Assembly: GCA_003514765.1 (NCBI GenBank)
Contig: DOOY01000062.1
Coordinates: forward strand, 1-8,012
DNA length: 8,012 nucleotides
DNA from: Nitrosomonas sp.
Lineage (GTDB): Bacteria > Pseudomonadota > Gammaproteobacteria > Burkholderiales > Nitrosomonadaceae
Direction: 5' to 3'
This document shows, piece after piece, positions 1-4,985 of the stretch. The notes beneath the pieces are model-generated. The model made no database searches. It saw nothing but the letters and a program-made list of their open reading frames with translations, and had not been told where the DNA came from. Each line of letters opens with the position of its first letter. The stretch's first letter is position 1. The translations under genes and the position numbers were made by a program.

Positions 1-35
1 GCACTGTCAAGCAGTTTTATCTGCTTCAATCAATT

Positions 36-75
36 TTAAGCGGCAGTAAATTATGGCGTATTTTTTACATGCCGC
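36..75 (-). terminator. Possible terminator hairpin after the His-rich gene
   Basis: GCGGCAGTAAA (40-50) pairs with TTTAC-A-TGCCGC (64-75), giving 11 base pairs with one bulged A and a 13-nt loop. It lies 14 nt beyond the stop codon of the His-rich gene. On the minus strand it is followed only by TTAAAATTG rather than a clean T-run, so intrinsic termination is plausible but weak. A second small hairpin, AAGCAG/CTGCTT (9-14 with 21-26), follows it. Confidence 0.35.
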
Positions 76-89
76 GATCAAACAAGCAG

Positions 90-878
90 TTACGATTTAC
101 TTTCGTCTCCAGTTTTTTTGCGACGCATAAAATAAAAAGCGACACCTCCTGCAACGATACCTAACAAGCCAATCTCCATCATGCCGAATCCTCCGCCATG
201 TCCAGCATGACCGCCACCGCGGCCACCTACTGCAAATGGCACACGTCCAGCCACAACAATATCGCCAGCATCATTTTTTCTTTCCAGCAGTATTTCATAG
301 TTCCCTTTTTGCAACTCCGCTGAAACCACAACGATTCCCGAACTATGCGCTGCATACGGCATGTACACGATGTCATTTGCGCCCGGATCGCCATCTGCCT
401 TACTATGGCTGGCATGCTCATCATCCATTTCATGACCCTCATGGTCGTGCATGTCATGACCACTGTGATCTACTTCACCTTCAGCCGCTTCACTGGTTAC
501 CGGTTGAGTGTTATCAGCTTCTGCTTTATGTTCCTCATGGTCACTATGACCACCATGGTCTTTATGGCCAGCTGCAACCAAGCGCACAGCCAACGGTATC
601 TCGCGGGAATCCCAGTCAGGTAATTCCACGGTTAACTGCACTTTGCCAGGTGTCGGTATATTTGAACAGAATGAATGCATGGGCGGTATATCTCCTTTCG
701 GCACTTCATAGCCACTGAATGTTATTGGAAATTCACCACCCTTTATTTCACATCCACCTGCATCATGATGCCCTTCATGAGCAAGCATTAGCTGTGCATA
801 TACCGGCAGCGCCAAAAACAAAACCAATACAGCGCCACCGATTTTCATTACCCATCCACACCCAGATACTTCCTTCAT
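90..878 (-). CDS. Exported His-rich, membrane-anchored protein of unknown function (putative metal binding)
   Basis: I do not recognise the family. From the ATG at 878 the product is 262 residues. Residues 1-28 form a signal peptide: a basic start, a hydrophobic core at 13-27 and a likely VYA|Q cleavage site. The mature start carries HEGHH (34-38). Residues about 48-102 and 168-217 look like two beta-rich halves of one Ig-like or small sandwich domain. Between them, residues 105-158 form a hydrophilic insert with 12 His and many Asp/Glu, typical of a loop that binds or buffers metals such as Cu, Zn, Ni or Co. Residues 217-231 are Gly/His rich, 232-251 form a membrane helix, then RRKK and a short polar tail. 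The sequence thus predicts a periplasmic domain tethered by its C-terminus. The ATG at 878 has GGAG 5 nt upstream and yields a proper signal peptide. An ATG at 848 would also give one. A TTG at 1004 would add 42 residues and spoil the signal. A metal-handling role is inferred from composition only; no transporter or oxidase gene adjoins it here. Confidence 0.8.
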   Translation of the reverse strand: MKEVSGCGWVMKIGGAVLVLFLALPVYAQLMLAHEGHHDAGGCEIKGGEFPITFSGYEVPKGDIPPMHSFCSNIPTPGKVQLTVELPDWDSREIPLAVRLVAAGHKDHGGHSDHEEHKAEADNTQPVTSEAAEGEVDHSGHDMHDHEGHEMDDEHASHSKADGDPGANDIVYMPYAAHSSGIVVVSAELQKGNYEILLERKNDAGDIVVAGRVPFAVGGRGGGHAGHGGGFGMMEIGLLGIVAGGVAFYFMRRKKTGDESKS

Positions 879-881
879 ATT

Positions 882-887
882 CTCTCC
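882..887 (-). promoter_or_regulatory. Ribosome binding site that favours the ATG at 878
   Basis: On the minus strand GGAGAG lies just before the ATG at 878, with the GGAG core 5 nt from the start. It favours this start over the upstream TTG at 1004 and the downstream ATG at 848, although both alternatives also have purine-rich stretches in front of them. Confidence 0.6.
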
Positions 888-956
888 AATTTTTGTCTGT
901 AAACGATTACTTTTTTGTATATCCTCAGCAATCCTGCTCGAACAACTCAACTTAGA

Positions 957-967
957 ATTGTATAACA
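957..967 (-). promoter_or_regulatory. Candidate extended -10 for the His-rich gene
   Basis: The minus strand reads TGTTATACAAT, which contains a TGn element and overlapping -10-like hexamers TATACA and TACAAT. No good -35 accompanies it. It would give a leader of about 70 nt before the ATG at 878. A competing candidate is TTGATG (1045-1050), 17 bp, then TGTAAA (1022-1027). The sequence does not decide between them. Confidence 0.25.
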
Positions 968-1069
968 AAAAATTCAGAACATTAAACCAATTAAATAGAT
1001 TCAATTTTTTTATCTCCCCAGTTTACAGACAGGCTAACACTATGCATCAATCTGGCAGTTTTATTTTTT

Positions 1070-1094
1070 ATGAATAAACAATCCATTTATTCAT
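1070..1094. repeat. AT-rich palindrome, possible operator
   Basis: ATGAATAAA (1070-1078) and TTTATTCAT (1086-1094) form a perfect 9-bp inverted repeat with a 7-nt spacer. It has no T-run on its minus-strand exit side, so it is not a convincing terminator for pstS. It lies upstream of the candidate promoters of the His-rich gene, where a dimeric regulator could bind. No known operator is matched. Confidence 0.35.
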
Positions 1095-1130
1095 GCTTCC
1101 AAAAGCCACTCTTTTATCAAAAAGAATCAC

Positions 1131-1184
1131 AAAAAAGCCGATCAATTTAGCAAAACTTGCAACAGCTTTGCTAAATTGATCGGC
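1131..1184 (-). terminator. Strong intrinsic terminator after pstS
   Basis: The arms at 1137-1154 and 1167-1184 are perfectly complementary over 18 bp around a 12-nt loop. On the minus strand they are followed directly by TTTTTT (1131-1136). The hairpin lies 97 nt beyond the pstS stop. On the plus strand a T-run comes only about 8 nt after the stem, so termination in that direction would be weaker. Confidence 0.88.
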
Positions 1185-1280
1185 AGCATTACTTTTTTAA
1201 AAACAGATGCTATATTTTCCTGATCTAAGCAGATACGTAAGTTGATATTTCTAAAACTCAAAAAAATGCGAGCCAGCCAG

Positions 1281-2282
1281 CTACAAGCGCGCTTTGTGCT
1301 CCATCACTTCTTCTATGTTCACACCCACTTCTGATTCACCGCTAAACACTGTGCCCACCTTTTTCTTTTTCATGTTCATTAGATTATTATCGTAAATCTT
1401 GGGAGACAGCGGAAAATATTTCACCTCAGCAACCAGTTCCGCGGCGTTAGCCATGAAAAATTTTACAAAATTCTGAACTTCATATTTCTCGGTAGATTGC
1501 GCATTCACATAAACAAAAACCGGTCTGGATAAAGGCTGATAACTGCCATTTTCTACTGTTTGTGCAGACGGAATCACACTACCACTTCCACTATCAACGG
1601 CAACTGCCTTAATTTTATTTTTATTCTCAATGTAATATGCAAATCCAAAAAAACCTAATGCATACTTGTCACTTGCAACACCTTGCACCAGGACATTATC
1701 ATCTTCTGAAGCAGTAAAATCACCTCGACTGGATTTTGCCCTGCCTACAATAGCCTCAGTGAAATATTCAAATGTTCCAGAATCAGCACCCGCACCAAAA
1801 AGCTTTATTTTTTTATCAGGCCAATCAGGATTAATTTGATTCCAATTATTAATTTCGCCCTGTGCTCCTGGCTCCCAAATTCGCTTCAATTCATCAACCG
1901 TCATAGTTTCACTCCAAGTATTTCTTGGATTGATTGCAACTGTTAAAGCATCAAATGCGATAGGCATTTCAATATATTGCACGCCTGTTTTTTTACATGC
2001 CTGCATTTCTAGTTCGGTGATCGCTCGAGAAGCATTGACGATATCCAGTTCACCTCGACAGAATTTCTTGAAACCACCACCTGTTCCGGAAATACCCACT
2101 GTGACACGTACCGATCCACGCTTTGCAATCTGAAAATCTTCCGCTACCGCTTCAATAATAGGATATACAGTGCTAGAGCCATCAATTCTGACAATCGGAC
2201 TAGCATTAACACTTGTACCCAAACAAAAGAAGCATAAAACAATTACAACCACAAACTCTTTCAAGCGTATTAAATTCAACAT
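1281..2282 (-). CDS. pstS: PstS-family periplasmic phosphate-binding protein
   Basis: This is the substrate-binding subunit of a high-affinity phosphate ABC importer, and it would deliver phosphate from the periplasm to PstCAB. The product has 333 residues. Residues 1-27 are a signal peptide, with likely cleavage after VNA. Ligand-site motifs of the family are visible: DGSSTVYP (34-41), SGTGGG (65-70), NASRA (83-87) and GADSGT (165-170). The C-terminal RPVFVYVN (253-260) and VGTVFSGESEVGV (309-321) stretches are also usual for the family. These motifs resemble the DGSST-type PstS/SphX branch more than the GAGATFP type of E. coli PstS. GGAG (2290-2293) lies 7 nt before the ATG. The gene has a Pho-box promoter upstream and a strong terminator downstream, so it is probably transcribed alone. 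pstC, pstA and pstB do not follow it. Assignment to the family is firm; the exact transporter partner is not known from this window. Confidence 0.93.
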   Translation of the reverse strand: MLNLIRLKEFVVVIVLCFFCLGTSVNASPIVRIDGSSTVYPIIEAVAEDFQIAKRGSVRVTVGISGTGGGFKKFCRGELDIVNASRAITELEMQACKKTGVQYIEMPIAFDALTVAINPRNTWSETMTVDELKRIWEPGAQGEINNWNQINPDWPDKKIKLFGAGADSGTFEYFTEAIVGRAKSSRGDFTASEDDNVLVQGVASDKYALGFFGFAYYIENKNKIKAVAVDSGSGSVIPSAQTVENGSYQPLSRPVFVYVNAQSTEKYEVQNFVKFFMANAAELVAEVKYFPLSPKIYDNNLMNMKKKKVGTVFSGESEVGVNIEEVMEHKARL

Positions 2283-2340
2283 CCATGTGCTCCAATTAGA
2301 GATTTTTAAAGTAATCTAATAAGTATTCTTTGTAATACTG

Positions 2341-2380
2341 GGTCGAATTGTATGACAATATTGTTACAATTTAGTGACAG
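2341..2380 (-). promoter_or_regulatory. Pho box array and promoter of pstS
   Basis: The minus strand shows the 7-mers CTGTCAC (2374-2380), TTGTAAC (2363-2369), TTGTCAT (2352-2358) and a weaker TTCGACC (2341-2347), each starting 11 bp after the last with 4-bp AT-rich spacers. This is the PhoB layout, whose consensus is two CTGTCAT-like repeats 11 bp apart. TACAAT (2347-2352), a 5/6 match to the -10 consensus, begins 10 bp after the first pair, which is the spacing known for E. coli pho promoters. It overlaps the fourth repeat, so that repeat may not be functional. If the second pair is the one used, TATTAC (2332-2337) is an alternative -10. Phosphate-starvation control of pstS by PhoB is therefore likely. 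Confidence 0.75.
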
Positions 2381-2386
2381 ACGAGC

Positions 2387-2597
2387 TTAACAGATCGCTG
2401 AAGAACGGTTTTCGAAACGACAAGTAATCTAGCGAAAAATTGCAGGAAGCAGGTATTAAGCGGCTGCAAACCAAACCGAAGAGCCAAAACACATTATGCG
2501 TCACCCAAGAACGGCATTCATGCACAACAAATGCGTATTTTGAGCTTTTCTTAACGTCACGACGGCAACACGGATAATTTTTCAACAAGTCTGTTAA
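2387..2597. mobile_element. Possible miniature inverted-repeat element flanked by TTAA
   Basis: The left end reads TTAACAGATCGCTGAAGAAC and the right end, read inward on the minus strand, reads TTAACAGACTTGTTGAAAAA. They share eight identical bases and then a similar TGAARAA stretch, allowing one gap. TTAA at both outer edges could be a 4-bp target duplication (YTAR-type targets are known for part of the IS5 family), although TTAA is its own reverse complement and so is weak evidence. The interior has no credible transposase. I infer a non-autonomous element or an IS remnant of roughly 200 bp. Chance similarity cannot be excluded. Confidence 0.35.
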
Positions 2598-2626
2598 CAA
2601 CATGTATCCGCAGATAATTCATAAAA

Positions 2627-3997
2627 TTAATCTACAGCTTCTTTACAAATATTCCGGATCACATCTGAGATCTGTTCAGCCCAAAAATTAACTTTTTTAT
2701 CAGACTCACCTTCCACCATGACGCGTATTAATGGTTCGGTCCCGGAAGCACGCAATAAAACACGTCCTTGCGCATTTAAATCGGATTCAGCATTTTTTAC
2801 AACTGTCTTGACTTCACTATGATTCGCAAAATCAAATGGTTTTGAAATTTTCACATTCACCAACCGCGACGGATAAAGCGCAATGTCTTGCAATGATTCA
2901 GCCAAAGTAAGCTGCATATCACAAAGGGCATGCAATACTTGCAAAGCAGAGATGATCCCGTCACCTGTTGTATGTTTATCCATGCAAATAATATGCCCGG
3001 AACTCTCCCCCCCTAAATGCCAATTATTTTCACGCAAAAGTTCCATCACATAGCGATCACCCACTTTAGCGCGTTGAAATGGAATGTTCATAGCTTTGAA
3101 TTCATTTTCAATCGCCATATTGGTCATCAACGTACCGACAACGCCACCTTGCATAAAACCAGCCTGTTGACGGTGCTTGGCAATAAGATAAATTAACTGG
3201 TCGCCATCATATAATGTTCCTTTTTCATCAACCATTGCGACACGATCACCATCCCCATCCAACGCAATACCCAAATTGGCTTGATGTAATTTAACTGCTT
3301 CTTGCAACGTCAAGCAGTGTGTTGCTCCGCAGTCAAGATTGATATTTAATCCATTTGGTTCGTTACCTATAGTCACCACATCAGCACCAAGCTCATGAAA
3401 TACATGACCAGCAATGTGATAGGCTGCGCCATGCGCGCAATCGACTACGATCCGCAAACCCCGCAAATCCAGATGATAAGGAAAAGTGCTTTTACAAAAT
3501 TCTATATAGCGCCCACTGGCATCTCTCAGTCGCTGTACTTTACCCAATTGCGCGGAAGGCATGGTTTTAATTGGCGCATTGATCCCGGCTTCAATCTGGC
3601 GCTCTATTTCATCTGGCAGCTTGGTTCCATCAGCAGAAAAAAATTTGACGCCATTATCTTCAAACAGATTATGTGAAGCTGAAATAACAATCCCTGCTTG
3701 CAGTCTAAGCGCACGGATTAAATATGCAATCGCAGAAGTTGGCATCGGGCCCGACAAGAGCACATCAACCCCTGCTGCAGAGAATCCGGCTTCCAGCGCA
3801 GATTCCAGCATATATCCGGATACGCGCGTATCTTTTCCAATTAACACCGTAGGACGCTCACCTTCCATAAGATGCCAGTCCTTGCCCGCCAGTACTTTAC
3901 CAGCAGAATAACCTAGACTCAAAATACGATTCGGCGTGATTGGATCCTCGCCGACACGCCCTCTTATACCATCAGTTCCAAAAAGTTTCTTAGTCAA
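2627..3997 (-). CDS. glmM: Phosphoglucosamine mutase GlmM
   Basis: GlmM is a cytoplasmic enzyme that interconverts glucosamine-6-phosphate and glucosamine-1-phosphate, a step toward UDP-GlcNAc for peptidoglycan and lipopolysaccharide. The 456 residues span the four-domain alpha-D-phosphohexomutase fold. FGTDGIRGRVG (6-16) opens domain 1. The active-site loop ISASHN (105-110) carries the phosphorylated serine, Ser108. The metal loop DGDGDR lies at 247-252, the sugar-binding loop GGESSGH at 329-335, and the phosphate-binding loop RASGTEP at 416-422. The residue after SASHN is Leu where Pro is usual. The start is TTG at 3997: no ATG fits, since the family motif begins at residue 6, and no Shine-Dalgarno sequence is evident. 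A 70-bp AT-rich gap with a candidate promoter separates it from folP. The folP-glmM pair is common in proteobacteria. Confidence 0.96.
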   Translation of the reverse strand: MTKKLFGTDGIRGRVGEDPITPNRILSLGYSAGKVLAGKDWHLMEGERPTVLIGKDTRVSGYMLESALEAGFSAAGVDVLLSGPMPTSAIAYLIRALRLQAGIVISASHNLFEDNGVKFFSADGTKLPDEIERQIEAGINAPIKTMPSAQLGKVQRLRDASGRYIEFCKSTFPYHLDLRGLRIVVDCAHGAAYHIAGHVFHELGADVVTIGNEPNGLNINLDCGATHCLTLQEAVKLHQANLGIALDGDGDRVAMVDEKGTLYDGDQLIYLIAKHRQQAGFMQGGVVGTLMTNMAIENEFKAMNIPFQRAKVGDRYVMELLRENNWHLGGESSGHIICMDKHTTGDGIISALQVLHALCDMQLTLAESLQDIALYPSRLVNVKISKPFDFANHSEVKTVVKNAESDLNAQGRVLLRASGTEPLIRVMVEGESDKKVNFWAEQISDVIRNICKEAVD

Positions 3998-4043
3998 TGA
4001 TTTAAAGTTTGAATTGTAGTTAATAAAATACTGCGCTTGAAAT

Positions 4044-4071
4044 ATTATAATTCAGTAAATATTGATTTTAA
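4044..4071 (-). promoter_or_regulatory. Candidate sigma70 promoter for glmM
   Basis: The minus strand has a perfect -10 TATAAT (4044-4049). TTAAAA (4066-4071, 4/6 match) lies 16 bp upstream and overlaps the folP stop codon. Transcription would begin near 4037 and give a leader of about 40 nt to the glmM TTG. The surroundings are very AT rich, so chance matches are likely; co-transcription with folP is also possible. Confidence 0.35.
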
Positions 4072-4892
4072 CTAATTTCTTGCACAGCGGCGAAAACAGT
4101 TAACGCCTCTTTAGTTGCTTTTACATCATGTACACGCACGATTCTTGCGCCATTAGTCACCGCAAGTAAAGCTGCGGCGACACTTTCATAGATACGTTGA
4201 TCTACAACATTACCTGTAATGGCACCTAACATCGATTTTCGTGATAACCCAGCCAGAATCGGCACATTTAATTGTGTAAAGCGTTTCAAATTATTCAACA
4301 ATACCAGATTATGCTGCAATGTTTTGCCAAAGCCAAAACCTGGATCGATAATCAGACGATGTTTTAGAATCCCCGCCGCAATCGAAGCTTGAATGCGATC
4401 ATGCAAGAAATCATAAACATCCTGCACAATGTTTATGTATTGTGGATTTTTCTGCATATTAGCAGGACTGCCTTGCATGTGCATTAAACATACAAACACC
4501 CTATCATTTTCTGCAACTGTTTCCAACGCACCATCAGCACGCAATGCATTGACATCATTAATCATATCAACGCCAGCATCAATAGCTTGCCGCATAACTT
4601 CCAGTTTGGAAGTATCTACTGAAATGAGGATATCCTTATTTGCAAACGCCTCTATAACCGGTATCACACGCTTCAGTTCTTCGTTAATGCTGACTGGGGA
4701 ACTGCCCGGGCGAGTTGATTCACCCCCGATATCCAGAATATCAGCACCCTCCTCAATTAGCTTTTCTGCATGCGCTATGGCGTCGCTTGACGAAAGAAAC
4801 ATCCCTCCGTCAGAAAAGGAATCTGGCGTCACATTTACGATCCCCATGACAAGCGGTCGTTTGGAAGTATGAATTTGATGCCGCTTTAACAA
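4068..4892 (-). CDS. folP: Dihydropteroate synthase FolP
   Basis: FolP condenses 6-hydroxymethyl-dihydropterin pyrophosphate with p-aminobenzoate to give dihydropteroate in cytoplasmic folate synthesis; it is the sulfonamide target. The 274 residues form a TIM barrel with all signatures: NVTPDSFSDGG (20-30), GGESTRPG (56-63), Asp93 in SVDTS, IND (111-113), DPGFGFGKT (183-191), GLSRKS (215-220) and RVHDV (253-257). Phe26 and Pro62, equivalent to E. coli Phe28 and Pro64 where resistance changes occur, are unaltered, so this looks like the ordinary chromosomal enzyme. The start is TTG at 4892: an in-frame TAG lies just upstream (4899-4901), and the next Met (residue 16) would remove part of strand 1. 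No Shine-Dalgarno sequence is evident and a small hairpin (4895-4910) abuts the start. The T-run of the ftsH terminator ends about 24 bp upstream. Confidence 0.96.
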   Translation of the reverse strand: MLKRHQIHTSKRPLVMGIVNVTPDSFSDGGMFLSSSDAIAHAEKLIEEGADILDIGGESTRPGSSPVSINEELKRVIPVIEAFANKDILISVDTSKLEVMRQAIDAGVDMINDVNALRADGALETVAENDRVFVCLMHMQGSPANMQKNPQYINIVQDVYDFLHDRIQASIAAGILKHRLIIDPGFGFGKTLQHNLVLLNNLKRFTQLNVPILAGLSRKSMLGAITGNVVDQRIYESVAAALLAVTNGARIVRVHDVKATKEALTVFAAVQEIS

Positions 4893-4894
4893 AG

Positions 4895-4910
4895 TTATCT
4901 ATGAAGATAA
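4895..4910. repeat. Small hairpin just upstream of the folP start
   Basis: TTATCT (4895-4900) and AGATAA (4905-4910) form a perfect 6-bp stem with a 4-nt loop, ending 2 nt before the folP TTG. It occupies the place where a Shine-Dalgarno sequence would be expected. It could affect translation initiation or be accidental. Confidence 0.4.
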
Positions 4911-4916
4911 TGAAAT

Positions 4917-4951
4917 AAAAAAACGGGATACAATTTTTAATCGTATCCCGT
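4917..4951 (-). terminator. Intrinsic terminator after ftsH
   Basis: ACGGGATAC (4923-4931) and GTATCCCGT (4943-4951) form a perfect 9-bp stem, rich in GC in its lower half, with an 11-nt loop. On the minus strand the stem is followed by TTTTTT (4917-4922). It lies 34 nt beyond the ftsH stop and directly precedes folP. Confidence 0.88.
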
Positions 4952-4985
4952 ACCTACTTAGTCGAGCACTAATGAATAAATATTC

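Larger units (their letters stand above)
879..1280. other. 402-bp intergenic region between the His-rich gene and pstS
   Basis: This AT-rich gap holds candidate promoters for the His-rich gene, a TTG with a GGGGAG site in frame with that gene (1002-1019), an AT-rich palindrome (1070-1094), and the strong terminator serving pstS (1131-1184). The stretch from 1185 to 1280 is the pstS 3' untranslated region, where nothing else is evident. No tRNA, CRISPR or further gene is seen. Confidence 0.6.
2283..2626. other. 344-bp intergenic region between glmM and pstS
   Basis: The gap contains the pstS leader and Pho promoter (2283-2380) and, upstream of it, a stretch bounded by an inverted repeat (2387-2597). 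That stretch has about 43% G+C by hand count over 2401-2580, richer than the other gaps here. A minus-strand frame is open from 2603 to 2364, but its product resembles nothing I know and its end runs into the Pho boxes, so I do not call it a gene. A weak hairpin with a T-run on the minus strand (TTGCAG/CTGCAA, 2440-2469) could end glmM transcripts. Confidence 0.5.

Noticed and set aside
420..570. Tandem repeat or CRISPR-like array in the His-rich coding region
   Set aside because: The recurring GTG/ATG/CAT-like triplets come from repeated His, Asp and Glu codons; no unit of fixed length recurs and there are no spacers.
236..955. Plus-strand open frames opposite the His-rich gene
   Set aside because: They are antisense shadows: the His/Asp codons of the real gene read back as His-, Met- and Thr-rich protein with no family resemblance or start signals.
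2364..2603. Minus-strand open frame of 79 codons between glmM and pstS
   Set aside because: The product is rich in Ser, Leu, Cys and Phe without recognisable motifs, has no clear ribosome binding site, and its end runs into the Pho boxes. It lies almost wholly in the candidate miniature element and is more likely chance or a remnant.
3395..3911. Plus-strand open frames opposite glmM
   Set aside because: Antisense to a gene with complete catalytic motifs; no domain resemblance and no credible initiation region.
4429..4872. Plus-strand open frame of 147 codons opposite folP
   Set aside because: Antisense shadow of folP, rich in Ser and Ile, without recognisable motifs.
4068..4892. Sulfonamide-resistant dihydropteroate synthase (sul-like)
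   Set aside because: The Phe and Pro positions linked with resistance are unchanged, and the gene sits in its usual housekeeping context with glmM and ftsH.
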